Position numbers and translations under genes: made by a program. 64,000 bases of DNA from Serinibacter arcticus. Its GTDB lineage: Bacteria > Actinomycetota > Actinomycetes > Actinomycetales > Beutenbergiaceae. Shown here piece after piece: positions 53,440-61,256 of the stretch. Within the stretch, counting starts at the first letter, position 1, and the number at the start of each line of letters is the position of its first letter. Below the pieces are notes generated by a model. That model made no database searches, was not told the DNA's origin, and saw nothing but the letters and a program-made list of their open reading frames with translations. Where the stretch lies: positions 221,711 through 285,710 of the forward strand of contig NZ_RHPJ01000004.1 in assembly GCF_004786095.1 (NCBI RefSeq), given 5' to 3'.

Positions 53440-53675
53440 GGCTGAGCTGGTCCGGCGGCCGGTCGGTGGCTGGGCCAGCTGGTTCGGCGGCCGGGCGGTG
53501 CTCCCGCAGCGGCGCCGCCGTCCCTTCGGCCGGTGCGGCCGTCCCTTCGGCCGGTGCGGCGGTCCCTTCGACAGGCAGCCCCCGGCAAAGCCGCAGGTCA
53601 CAGCCCTAGCCGGTCGTGGCAGTCGCAGCTGGACCGGCCGAAGGGACAGCCGCACCGTCCGACGGGACGCCCCCG
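53440..53675. repeat. Cluster of short GC-rich direct and inverted repeats
   Basis: Two near-identical copies of AGCTGGTYCGGCGGCCGG (about 53446 and 53478) are followed by three tandem copies of a 21-base unit containing GTCCCTTCGGCCGGTGCG (about 53518-53575). Two inverted, diverged copies lie at about 53628-53672, inside the 3' end of the DUF559-like gene, where they encode [13 protein letters not shown]. The cluster is a minisatellite-like patch rather than CRISPR. Confidence 0.7.
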
Positions 53676-54619
53676 ATCCGCCCACCCGTCACCCCCACCG
53701 CCTTCCGGGCGCGCCAGCTCGACCGGTTCTCCCCGCGAGCGGCCACCTCGCGCAGCTGGTGGATCACCGCGGGTGGCACGGACCGTAACGGCTGGTGCGG
53801 GTGGTGGCGCAGCGCGGCGACGTGGAGCGCCACCTCGGCCACCACGGCGACCGCATCCGCGTCCTCGAACGCGAACCGGAGGACGACCAGGCCGAGCCGG
53901 GCGGCGGCGCGGTCGCGTCGGCGGTCGGCCCGGTACTGCTTCCGGTCACCGTGGTAGGCGAACCCGTCGATCTCCACGATCACGCAGCCCTCGACCAGCA
54001 GATCGACCTCGCCGATCCCCGGAATCCGAGCACCGGCGACCACGTGCAGCCCGGCCGCGCGCAGCGCGAGGCGGACGCGCGTCTCGACGGCGGACCGGCT
54101 CGCCAGGTCGACGTCGGTCGCCAGGTCCGCGGCGAGACCGGACCGCACGGCGGCGACGCGTCGCAGGACATCCTCGAGCAGCTCGGGGCCGCGGGTCCTC
54201 GCGACCAGCTCGAGCGTCGCAAGCGCCTCCAGGTAGGGACGGCACAGCATCGCGCGGACCAACGCGTCGGGGAGCGGCTGCACGTACGCGCCACCGTGGT
54301 CGGCCACGTCCTCGAAGTGCCGGACGCCGGGACCGCGCCGTCGAACGCGATGGTGCGACGGAACCGCATAGTGCAGCACCGAGGCGTCACCGGGGACGTC
54401 GCACCCGTGGCTGCGGAGGGCGGACACGCAGGCGAGCCGACCGCCGAGCGCCACCGCCCGGGTGGTGTGCGGATCCGCCTCGGGCAGCGCGTACCACCCG
54501 CGCGCCGGCGATCTCAGCTCGCCGCGCTCGACCAGCAGGCGCAGCTGACGCTTGGTCAGGCCGAGCTCGTTCCCGCGGGCGAGGCCGTGGCGCTGTCGGA
54601 GGACCGAGAGGTGTCGCAT
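53606..54619 (-). CDS. AbiEi-type antitoxin-like N-domain with DUF559-like nuclease C-domain
   Basis: A 337-residue protein. The N-terminal 65 residues (RQRHGLARGNELGLTKRQLR, then LVERGELRSPARGWYALPEA) form the winged-helix of type IV AbiEi-family antitoxin-like proteins. Near residues 220-290, IPGIGEVDLLVEGCVIVEID and DRKQYRADRRRDRAA then VVLRFAFED resemble the DUF559/Vsr-like PD-(D/E)xK endonuclease core, with Asp in EVDLL and Glu in VEIDG. No AbiEii toxin is adjacent. The C-terminus is built from the local repeat. The ATG at 54619 has CACCCT six bases upstream. Role unknown; such genes are numerous in actinobacteria. Confidence 0.78.
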   Translation of the reverse strand: MRHLSVLRQRHGLARGNELGLTKRQLRLLVERGELRSPARGWYALPEADPHTTRAVALGGRLACVSALRSHGCDVPGDASVLHYAVPSHHRVRRRGPGVRHFEDVADHGGAYVQPLPDALVRAMLCRPYLEALATLELVARTRGPELLEDVLRRVAAVRSGLAADLATDVDLASRSAVETRVRLALRAAGLHVVAGARIPGIGEVDLLVEGCVIVEIDGFAYHGDRKQYRADRRRDRAAARLGLVVLRFAFEDADAVAVVAEVALHVAALRHHPHQPLRSVPPAVIHQLREVAARGENRSSWRARKAVGVTGGRIGGVPSDGAAVPSAGPAATATTG

Positions 54620-54755
54620 CGCCGAAGGGTGGCAGCAGGGGTCCCCGCGTGCCGCCGCCTGTGGACAGGGCTCGGCGGACGGCACCCCTGGGGACAGTCC
54701 CTCTCGTGGTAGATCTGCCGAGGCCGCAGTCGCCGAACGACGACCCGGCAGGCGC
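54620..54755. other. Short intergenic region without recognisable genes
   Basis: These 136 bases between the DUF559-like and DUF4406-like genes hold the candidate -10 (54626-54631, minus strand) of the former. Nothing else is identified. Confidence 0.4.
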
Positions 54756-55127
54756 TCAGTCCCCCGCGTACCCCGGCAGCTCCGTCACGGACGTGTACAC
54801 CGGGATGCCCCGCCGGTGCGCGATCGCGACGTCGTTGTCGGCGCCGGCGGACTCCCCGGGCAGACGCAGCACGCCGTCGCAGTGCTGAAGGAGACGCGAC
54901 GCCGTCTCGTACATGACGTCCTCGCCCCCGAGGTCGACGCCCGCCAGCTCACGCTCGCGCAGGATCGGGAGGGCCACCCACTCGCCGATCATCGGCACGT
55001 GGCCGGCACGGTAGATCGGGAGGGACGCGGCCTCGAGCGCCGCGAGGTTGGCGGCGATGCGGGCGGGGTCGCCGTCCGTCCCGGAGCGGTAGGGGCCGGC
55101 GATGAGGATGAGCTGGGGGCATGTCAT
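54756..55127 (-). CDS. DUF4406-like/nucleoside deoxyribosyltransferase-fold small protein
   Basis: A 123-residue cytoplasmic protein. LILIAGPYRSGTDGDPARIA is the nucleotide-binding-like loop. The later CDGVLRLPGESAGADNDVAI contains the LPG-S-x-GA/D-E/N-like motif of the nucleoside 2-deoxyribosyltransferase fold, with Asn in place of the expected catalytic Glu region. DUF4406 proteins share this fold; no activity is established. It is divergent from a DeoR-family regulator, 79 bases away, a pairing that suggests control by sugar or nucleoside phosphate. Confidence 0.75.
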   Translation of the reverse strand: MTCPQLILIAGPYRSGTDGDPARIAANLAALEAASLPIYRAGHVPMIGEWVALPILRERELAGVDLGGEDVMYETASRLLQHCDGVLRLPGESAGADNDVAIAHRRGIPVYTSVTELPGYAGD

Positions 55128-55146
55128 GGCCCCAGTGGACCACAAT

Positions 55147-55162
55147 CGTGCAGAACCGTGCA
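55147..55162. promoter_or_regulatory. CGTGCA direct repeat, candidate DeoR operator
   Basis: CGTGCA at 55147-55152 and 55157-55162, a ten-base period, lies between the divergent DUF4406-like and DeoR genes. DeoR/GlpR regulators often bind direct repeats, so this is the best operator candidate. Confidence 0.45.
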
Positions 55163-55205
55163 AGACTCGGAACGAACAAGGCCAATGACACTGCGAGGAT
55201 GACCT

Positions 55206-55952
55206 GTGCTCACCGCCGAACGACGTGCCCACCTCCTGTCCGTCCTCGCCCGCGACGGCAAGGTGCTCGCCAAGGTCGTCGCCGCGGACCTCGGCCTGTC
55301 GGAGGACACGATCCGTCGAGACCTGCGCGACCTCGCGGAGGAGGGTCTCCTGCAGCGCGTCTACGGCGGCGCGCTCCCGGCCGCTCCTGCCGCCCAGCCC
55401 TACCTGGCGCGGACCACCCTCGCCACCGCCAGCAAGGAGCGGGTCGCGCGCACCGCCGTCGCCCTGATCGAACCGGGCGCGACGGTCGTGCTCGACGGCG
55501 GGACCACCGCCCTCGCGCTCGCGCGCGCTCTCCCGGCCTCGCTGCGCGCGACGATCCTCACGCCCAGTCCGAGCGTCGCCGTCGCGCTCGCCGAGACCAC
55601 CGCAGTCGAGATCGTCATGCTCGGCGGCGTCGTGCACCGCCACTCGCTCGTGGTCGGCGGTGCGCTGGCGGCCGAGCAGATCGCCCGCGTGAGGGCCGAC
55701 GTGTTCCTGCTCGGCGTCACGGGTGTGTCGGCGGCGGCAGGCCTGACCACCGGCGAGGTGGAGGACGCGGCGACCAAGCGCGCCCTCGCGGCCCGCAGCG
55801 CGCAGACCTGGGTGCTCGCGAGCGCCGAGAAGATCGGTGCGGCCTCGGCGCACGACGTCCTGCCGCTGGCCGAGGTCGCCGGGGTCGTGTCCGACGGCGA
55901 GGACCACCCCGAGCTCCGTGCCCTAAGGAGGGCGGGGGTCACGGTCCTGTAG
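55206..55952 (+). CDS. DeoR/GlpR family transcriptional regulator
   Basis: A 248-residue regulator. The DeoR HTH is in residues 5-55 (ERRAHLLSVLARDGKVLAKV, LGLSEDTIRRDLRDLAEEGL, with the signature Arg-Arg-Asp-Leu). The C-terminal sugar-phosphate-binding domain includes ATVVLDGGTTALALARAL and VFLLGVTGVSAAAGLTTGEV, ending in WVLASAEKIGAASAH. The effector should be a sugar or nucleoside phosphate. GTG start; GAGGAT lies five bases upstream. It probably controls the divergent small deoxyribosyltransferase-like gene. Confidence 0.93.
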   Translation: MLTAERRAHLLSVLARDGKVLAKVVAADLGLSEDTIRRDLRDLAEEGLLQRVYGGALPAAPAAQPYLARTTLATASKERVARTAVALIEPGATVVLDGGTTALALARALPASLRATILTPSPSVAVALAETTAVEIVMLGGVVHRHSLVVGGALAAEQIARVRADVFLLGVTGVSAAAGLTTGEVEDAATKRALAARSAQTWVLASAEKIGAASAHDVLPLAEVAGVVSDGEDHPELRALRRAGVTVL

Positions 55953-55986
55953 CCGTGGTCGGACCACGCGCCGCGCCGCGCCGCGG

Positions 55987-57216
55987 TCAGTACGTCACGC
56001 GCACGAGGCGGTCGTCCTCGGGCCCGGGGTCTCCGCGGCCGTCGGTCGCGTTCGTCAGCACCCAGAGCTCCCGCTCCCCCGCCGCGACGACGGCGCGCAG
56101 CCGACCCAGCTCGCCGGTCAGGAAGTCCCGCGGCTCCGCCGCAGCGGCCCCGTCCGCGCCCGTCGGCACGAGCCACAGCCGCTGCCCCTGCAGCCCGGCG
56201 AGCCACACGCCCTCGGGGGTCACGGCGAGCCCGCTCGGGCTGGCGACGTCGGTCGCCCACGTCGCGACGGGCGCCACCAGCTCGGCGAGGGTCGCCTCGT
56301 CCGCGCCGCCCGCGACGTCGTCGCCCTCCACGAGGGGCCACCCGTAGTTGCCGCCCGCGACCACGCGGTTCACCTCGTCGAGGGTGTTCTGCCCGAACTC
56401 GCTCGCGTACATGACCCCGTCCGCGCTCCACCCCAGGCCCTGCACGTTGCGGTGGCCGAGCGAGAACACGGGTGAGCCCGGCTCGGGGTTGTCCGGCGCC
56501 GGCTCGCCGTCGAGCGTGACGCGCAGGATCTTGCCGCCGAGAGAGTCGGGGTCCTGCGCGCGGTCGGGCTCCCCGGCGTCACCCGTGCTGACGTACAGCA
56601 GGCCGTCCGGCCCGACGGCCACCTGACCGCCGTTGTGCGTCCGGGCTCGGGGAATCCCTTCCACGACCGGGGTCAGGTCGCCCAGCTCGGTGCCGGTCAG
56701 GGTGCCGCGCAGCACCGCGTTGTCGTCCTGCCCCGTCCGGTAGAGCACCACCTCGACCGACGCCTCGGTCCCGCCCGGGAGGACGGCCACCCCGAGCAGG
56801 CCGCCCTCGCCGCCCGGCGCGGTCTGCTCGGCGAGCTGGTCGGCGCCGGCACCGGTCACGTCCAGCACCTCACCGTCGGAGCTCACGACGACGGCGCGCG
56901 CCTCGTCCCGCAGCGTCACCAGGGCGCCGCCGTCGGGCAGCACCGCCAGCCCCCACGGGGCGGCGAGACCGGTCGCGAGCGTCGCGGTGACCGTCACCTG
57001 CTCGACCGGCGCCGCCGTGGCCGCGGCCTCGGGTGCCGACGACGTCTCGGTGGGAGCGGTGGTGGCGCCGTCGTCGCTCGGCGCGACGGCGGGCGGCTCG
57101 GACGGTCCGGTGGACGTCGGCGCCCCTGTCGTCCCCTCGTCGTCCGAGGGCGCGCACGCGGCGGTCAGCCCCAGGGCGGCGACGGCGAGCAGGGCTGTCG
57201 TGCGGCGTCGGCTCAT
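55987..57216 (-). CDS. PQQ-dependent sugar dehydrogenase family lipoprotein
   Basis: A 409-residue secreted protein with a signal peptide ending at a lipobox-like LTAAC (Cys21), a Ser/Thr/Pro-rich linker to about residue 70, and a six-bladed propeller of the soluble glucose dehydrogenase type (GSDH; GLAAPWGLAVLPDGGALVTL, RARTHNGGQVAVGPDGLLYV with the catalytic His, and SLGHRNVQGLGW with PQQ/Ca contacts). Actinobacterial members often use other sugars or have unclear activity. No pqq biosynthesis genes are visible in the window, so the cofactor source is open. Single gene, convergent with deoR. Confidence 0.9.
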   Translation of the reverse strand: MSRRRTTALLAVAALGLTAACAPSDDEGTTGAPTSTGPSEPPAVAPSDDGATTAPTETSSAPEAAATAAPVEQVTVTATLATGLAAPWGLAVLPDGGALVTLRDEARAVVVSSDGEVLDVTGAGADQLAEQTAPGGEGGLLGVAVLPGGTEASVEVVLYRTGQDDNAVLRGTLTGTELGDLTPVVEGIPRARTHNGGQVAVGPDGLLYVSTGDAGEPDRAQDPDSLGGKILRVTLDGEPAPDNPEPGSPVFSLGHRNVQGLGWSADGVMYASEFGQNTLDEVNRVVAGGNYGWPLVEGDDVAGGADEATLAELVAPVATWATDVASPSGLAVTPEGVWLAGLQGQRLWLVPTGADGAAAAEPRDFLTGELGRLRAVVAAGERELWVLTNATDGRGDPGPEDDRLVRVTY

Positions 57217-57276
57217 CCCCCATGGTCACCCGCGACCGCGCCGCGGCGCCAGGAGACCGATCCGGCTCCGGGCGCG

Positions 57277-57690
57277 TCAGACCGTGAAGACCTCGATCAC
57301 CAGGGTGGTCCTGCCGTCCTGCGTGGTCGCCTCGACGGTGCGGTGGACCCCCTCGTCGTCCGCGACGCCGTCCCAGTCGTCCTCGCTCGCGGCGACCGGG
57401 TCCTCCGCGCCCTCGGGCAGCAGCAGGGTGGCGCCCAGGTGCCAGTCCTGGAAGCTGTCGTAGGTCGACTCCACGACCTCGGTTCCCTCGGGCAGGTCGA
57501 GACCGCTGACGTCCTCGATCGTCTCGAGCGGGATGTCGGTGCAGCCACCCCGGTCGCACGACGCCGTGGTCTCGGTCGAACCCGCGTCCCCCGAGCATCC
57601 GGCGAGCAGCAGCACGGCGAGTCCCCCGGCCGCGAGCGCTCTCACGGCGGCGGCCACCCGCCCGGCCACCCGACTCCTCGCGTTGGTCAC
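57277..57690 (-). CDS. Small lipoprotein of unknown function
   Basis: A 137-residue lipoprotein: signal AVRALAAGGLAVLLLAGC with the modified Cys at residue 32, followed by an acidic domain. It has two further cysteines (SCDRGGCTD) that could pair, and the segments TYDSFQDWHLGATLLLPEGA and VEATTQDGRTTLVIEVF. I do not recognise the family. The GTG at 57690 has CAGGAT six bases upstream, the leaderless pattern. It is 61 bases upstream of the sugar dehydrogenase start on the same strand, and co-transcription is possible. Confidence 0.72.
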   Translation of the reverse strand: MTNARSRVAGRVAAAVRALAAGGLAVLLLAGCSGDAGSTETTASCDRGGCTDIPLETIEDVSGLDLPEGTEVVESTYDSFQDWHLGATLLLPEGAEDPVAASEDDWDGVADDEGVHRTVEATTQDGRTTLVIEVFTV

Positions 57691-57746
57691 GCAGTCATCC
57701 TGCCGCACCAGCGCGGCCGAGCGTCCACCCGGCCGCCCGTCTCCCC

Positions 57747-58301
57747 TCACCCCATCGTCTTCGCGCCGTCGATGGTCTCCCTGATGATGTCGGCGTGACC
57801 GGCGTGCTGCGCCGTCTCGGCCACGATGTGCGTCAGCACGCGCCGCGAGGTCCAGCGGGCACCCGGCTCGAACCAGGGCGCCTCGGGGAGCGGCTGGGTG
57901 CCGTCGAGGTTCGGCAGCGCGAGCACGGCCGCCGTCGTCTCGTCCGCGCACCGTTCGTAGTCGGCGAACAGTCCGGCGAGCGTGTCGCCGTCGAGCATGT
58001 GGTGGCCCGCCCACCAGTCACCCTCGGCCGCCGCCACGTCGCGGCCGGTCATGAACGCGACCCAGCCGCGCTCCGTCGACGTGACGTGCTTGATCAGGCC
58101 GCCGATGTGGAGCTCGCTCACGGTGGGGGTGAGCGCGGCCTGCTCGTCGGTCAGCCCCTGCGCGGTGGTGGTGAGGAACCACCGGTGCCTCGCCAGGCTC
58201 TCGAGGAGGTCGCCCTTCTCGCTGCCCGGGGGCTGCGGAGCAGGGTCGCCCGCGGCGGTGGAAGGCGTGGTGGGCGTGGTGGCAGTGGCGTCGTCGCTCA
58301 T
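57747..58301 (-). CDS. DinB/DUF664 family protein
   Basis: A 184-residue four-helix-bundle protein of the DinB-like (DUF664) superfamily, unrelated to Pol IV despite the name. Metal/substrate histidines are placed as usual: LHIGGLIKHVTSTERGW and the final VLTHIVAETAQHAGHADIIRE. The first 25 residues are a Pro/Thr-rich tail. Relatives include mycothiol-dependent maleylpyruvate isomerase and thiol S-transferases, so a mycothiol link is plausible, but this is inference. The start ATG at 58301 has GAGGGG about 12 bases upstream. Confidence 0.85.
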   Translation of the reverse strand: MSDDATATTPTTPSTAAGDPAPQPPGSEKGDLLESLARHRWFLTTTAQGLTDEQAALTPTVSELHIGGLIKHVTSTERGWVAFMTGRDVAAAEGDWWAGHHMLDGDTLAGLFADYERCADETTAAVLALPNLDGTQPLPEAPWFEPGARWTSRRVLTHIVAETAQHAGHADIIRETIDGAKTMG

Positions 58302-58362
58302 GGGTGGAGCCCCTCTCGTCCCGGTGGTGGGCCCAACGTAGACCCGGCCACCAACAGGCGGC

Positions 58363-59550
58363 TCAGCCCTGCAGGCGCGTGAGCCCCCGCTTGATCGACC
58401 GGGTCGCCTGCCCGATCCGGTGCTCGTTCTCGATCAGCGCGAACCGCACGAAGTCGTCACCGCCCGCCCCGAACCCGACCCCGGGCGAGACCGCGACGTC
58501 GCACTCGCGCATGAGGTGCGTGGCGAACTCGATGGAGCCCATCTCCGCGTACGGCTCGGGGATGCGCGCCCACGCGAACATCGTGCCGCGCGGCCGGTGG
58601 ATCTCCCAGTTCGCCCGCGCCAGCCCGTCGACCAGCGCGTTGCGGCGCGACTCGTAGATCCGCGAGAGCTCGGCGGGGTACTCGTGAGCCTCGTTGAGGG
58701 TGACGGTCGCGGCGATCTGGATCGGCTGGAACGTGCCGTAGTCGAGGTAGCTCTTCAGCTGCGTGAGCGCCGCGATCACGTCGGGGCGGCCGACCATGAA
58801 CGCCACGCGCCACCCGGCCATCGAGAAGGACTTCGTCAGCGAGTACAGCTCGACCGCGACCTCCTTGGCCCCCTCGCACTGCATGATCGACGGCGGCTCC
58901 CACCCGTCGAAGCACATGTCGGCGTAGGCCAGGTCGTGCACGAGGGCGACGTCGCGCTCGCGCGCCCAGTCCACGAGGCGCTGCATGTCGGCCAGCTCGA
59001 CGGTCGTCGTCGTCGGGTTGTGCGGGAAGGACAGCACCACGACGCGCGGCTTGGGCGCGCCCATCTCCCACGCCTCGATGACGCGGTCGACGTAGCCGCT
59101 GCCGTCGTCGCCGTCGCCGACGGGGACCTGCAGGGTGGAGGCGCCCGCGAAGTACGGGCCCCAGATGTGGATCGGGTAGCTCGGCGTCGGCACGATCGCG
59201 GTGTCGCCCGGCTGCAGCAGCACCCACATCAGGTGGCTGAAGCCCTCCTTGGCACCGATCGTGGAGATGATCTCGCGCTCGGGGTCCAGCGTGACGCCGA
59301 ACCGGCGCTGGTACAGGTCGGTGACGGCCTCGCGCAGCTTGGGGATGCCGCGCGAGGAGGAGTACCGGTGGTTGCGCGTGTTGTGCGCGGCCTCGGCCAG
59401 CTTGTCGACGGCGATCTGCGGGCTGGGGAGGTCGGGGTTGCCGAACCCGAGGTCGACGACGTCGCGCCCGGCTCGCCGCGCCTCGATCTTCAGACCGTCG
59501 ATGATCGTGAAGACGTACGGGGGCAGACCCTGGATGCGGCGGAAGTCCAT
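58363..59550 (-). CDS. PLP-dependent aminotransferase (class I/II, AlaC/AlaA type)
   Basis: A 395-residue fold-type I aminotransferase. The PLP lysine is in LYSLTKSFSMAGWRVAFMVG, the phosphate-binding segment is IGAKEGFSHLMWV, and LSFPHNPTTTTVEL gives the Asn, with DLAYADMCFDGW the Asp/Tyr pair. Closest family type: glutamate-pyruvate aminotransferase AlaC or LL-diaminopimelate-like; the exact substrate is not fixed. The N-terminus MDFRRIQGLPPYVFTI is as in AlaC. The ATG at 59550 has TACCGT six bases upstream. Convergent genes are none; the DinB-like gene lies 62 bases downstream. Confidence 0.9.
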   Translation of the reverse strand: MDFRRIQGLPPYVFTIIDGLKIEARRAGRDVVDLGFGNPDLPSPQIAVDKLAEAAHNTRNHRYSSSRGIPKLREAVTDLYQRRFGVTLDPEREIISTIGAKEGFSHLMWVLLQPGDTAIVPTPSYPIHIWGPYFAGASTLQVPVGDGDDGSGYVDRVIEAWEMGAPKPRVVVLSFPHNPTTTTVELADMQRLVDWARERDVALVHDLAYADMCFDGWEPPSIMQCEGAKEVAVELYSLTKSFSMAGWRVAFMVGRPDVIAALTQLKSYLDYGTFQPIQIAATVTLNEAHEYPAELSRIYESRRNALVDGLARANWEIHRPRGTMFAWARIPEPYAEMGSIEFATHLMRECDVAVSPGVGFGAGGDDFVRFALIENEHRIGQATRSIKRGLTRLQG

Positions 59551-59556
59551 GCGCGC

Positions 59557-59562
59557 ACGGTA
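59557..59562 (-). promoter_or_regulatory. Candidate -10 of the aminotransferase
   Basis: On the minus strand TACCGT lies six bases before the ATG at 59550. Confidence 0.5.
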
Positions 59563-59609
59563 CTCGCCCCGCGCGCCCGGGTGCCCTACCGAGCCACGGG
59601 ATGAGCGCC

Positions 59610-59615
59610 TAGCCT
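59610..59615 (+). promoter_or_regulatory. Candidate -10 of pncA
   Basis: TAGCCT lies six bases before the ATG at 59622. GGAGG also occurs between them (59616-59620) but too close to the start for normal use, so leaderless initiation is favoured. Confidence 0.5.
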
Positions 59616-59621
59616 GGAGGC

Positions 59622-60194
59622 ATGACCCGAGCTCTGATCGTCGTGGACGTCCAACCGACCTTCTGCGAGGGCGGCGCCCTGCCGGTGGCCGGTGGCAACG
59701 CCGTCGCGGAGGCCATCGCCGCCTTCGCGGAGACCCGCCGGGGCGACTACGCCCTCGTGGCGACCACGCAGGACTGGCACATCGACCCGGGGGCGCACTT
59801 CAGCGACGACCCCGACTTCATCGACACGTGGCCGCCGCACGGCGTCGCCGGCACCGACGAGGCCGAGCTGCACCCCGTGCTCGCGGGCCTGAACCCGGAC
59901 ATCAGCGTGCGCAAGGGCCAGTACGCCGCGGCCTACTCCGGCTTCGAGGGCACGGACGAGGCCGGCGTCGGCCTGGGCGACCTGCTCGTCGCTGCGGGGG
60001 TGGACGCGGTCGACGTCGTCGGTCTCGCCGAGTCCCACTGCGTGCTGCGCACGGCGCTCGACGCGCTCGACGAGGGCCTCTCCGTCCGTGTCCTGACCGA
60101 CCTCACCGCGCCGGTCACGGCGGAGCAGGGCGAGTCCGCGCGGGACCTGATGGCCGACGCCGGCGTCGTGCTCGAGCCGAGCACCGCCGCCTGA
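59622..60194 (+). CDS. pncA: Nicotinamidase/isochorismatase family protein
   Basis: A 190-residue amidase that hydrolyses nicotinamide to nicotinate in NAD salvage. The catalytic triad is complete and spaced like mycobacterial PncA: Asp9 in IVVDVQPTF, Lys98 in SVRKGQYAA and Cys140 in AESHCVLRTA. Metal ligands are in TQDWHIDPGAHF. The cis-peptide loop VVGLAESH precedes the Cys. It is convergent with rsmI, eight bases away, and the two stops lie in a small inverted repeat (CTGAGG/CCTCAG). The enzyme would also activate pyrazinamide. Confidence 0.92.
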   Translation: MTRALIVVDVQPTFCEGGALPVAGGNAVAEAIAAFAETRRGDYALVATTQDWHIDPGAHFSDDPDFIDTWPPHGVAGTDEAELHPVLAGLNPDISVRKGQYAAAYSGFEGTDEAGVGLGDLLVAAGVDAVDVVGLAESHCVLRTALDALDEGLSVRVLTDLTAPVTAEQGESARDLMADAGVVLEPSTAA

Positions 60195-60201
60195 GGCGCC
60201 C

Positions 60202-61182
60202 TCAGCGCGCGGCGAGCGCCGCCTCGTAGACGTCGCGCTTGGGCAGACCATGACGCAGGGCGACGGCGGAGGCCGCGTCCTTGAGCCGCTCCCCCGCCGC
60301 GACGGACTCGAGCACCTCGGGTGCGACGTCGGCCGCCGTGACCGTGCGCGCGCTCGCGCTCACCCCGGCGAGGACCACGGTGATCTCGCCGCGGACGCCG
60401 TCGGCCGCCCACGCGGCGACCTCGGCCAGTCCCCCGCGGCGGACCTCCTCGTACGGCTTGGTCAGCTCGCGGCACACGGCCACCTCGCGGTCGGCGCCGA
60501 AGATCTCCGCCATGTCGGCCAGCGTCGCGGCGATGCGGTGGGGCGACTCGAAGAAGACCATCGTGCGGCGCTCGTCGGCGAGCTCGGTGAAGGCCCGACG
60601 GCGTTCGCCCCCCTTGCGCGCGACGAACCCCTCGAAGCAGAACCGGTCGCTCGGCAGTCCGGAGACGGCGAGGGCCGTCAGCACCGCCGAGGGACCGGGC
60701 AGCGCGGAGACGCGCACACCGGCGGCCTGGGCCGCTGCCGCGACCCGGAAGCCGGGGTCGGAGACGGACGGCATCCCGGCGTCGGTCACGACCGCGACCG
60801 TCGCGCCCGCCTGCGCGCGCTCGACGAGCTCGGCCGCCCGCTCGCGCTCGTTGTGCTCGTGGTAGCTGACGACGGCGCCGCTCGGGTGCACGCCGATGCG
60901 TCGCAGGAGCTGGCGGAGCGTCCGGGTGTCCTCGGCCGCGACGACGTCCGCCTGCGCCAGGAGGTCTTTCAGGTTCTCGGTCGCATCACGCGAGCTGCCG
61001 ATGGGGGTCGCGGCCAGGACGATGCGTCCGAGGCCCCGCCAGCGGGCCGCCGCCGCGGGTGTGTCGTCGGGGCCCGGCTCCTCCTGCCCGGGCTCCTCGG
61101 CGCCGTCGAGCTCGAGGTCGTCCGGTTCGATCGCGTCGTCCACCGGCTCGCCGTCGGGGAGGGTGGATCCGTCGGTGCTCAT
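60202..61182 (-). CDS. rsmI: 16S rRNA 2'-O-ribose C1402 methyltransferase RsmI
   Basis: A 326-residue tetrapyrrole-methylase-fold enzyme that 2'-O-methylates C1402 in 16S rRNA. The signature ATPIGSSRDATENLKDLLAQ, the AAEDTRTLRQLLRR strand, GMPSVSDPGFRV and SALPGPSAVLTAL are diagnostic. The C-terminal helical domain ends RHGLPKRDVYEAAL. The N-terminal 45 residues are an acidic extension specific to this lineage. The ATG at 61182 (Met-Ser-Thr-Asp) follows GGAGAA. It is divergent from pmt, the conserved actinobacterial rsmI/pmt pair. Confidence 0.95.
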   Translation of the reverse strand: MSTDGSTLPDGEPVDDAIEPDDLELDGAEEPGQEEPGPDDTPAAAARWRGLGRIVLAATPIGSSRDATENLKDLLAQADVVAAEDTRTLRQLLRRIGVHPSGAVVSYHEHNERERAAELVERAQAGATVAVVTDAGMPSVSDPGFRVAAAAQAAGVRVSALPGPSAVLTALAVSGLPSDRFCFEGFVARKGGERRRAFTELADERRTMVFFESPHRIAATLADMAEIFGADREVAVCRELTKPYEEVRRGGLAEVAAWAADGVRGEITVVLAGVSASARTVTAADVAPEVLESVAAGERLKDAASAVALRHGLPKRDVYEAALAAR

Positions 61183-61243
61183 CACCCCATTCTCCCCGGC
61201 TGCGCGCACGCCGCGCTCCCGCGCCTGTCGCGGTCGCTCGACC

Positions 61244-61249
61244 TAGACT
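61244..61249 (+). promoter_or_regulatory. Candidate -10 of pmt
   Basis: TAGACT lies seven bases before the GTG at 61257. Confidence 0.5.
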
Positions 61250-61256
61250 CGGCCGG

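Noticed and set aside
53394..53605. T-box or S-box leader for metG
   Set aside because: No T-box sequence or SAM-riboswitch core is visible, and the start appears leaderless.
53440..53675. CRISPR array
   Set aside because: The repeated units are tandem with no unique spacers of regular length, and no cas gene is nearby.
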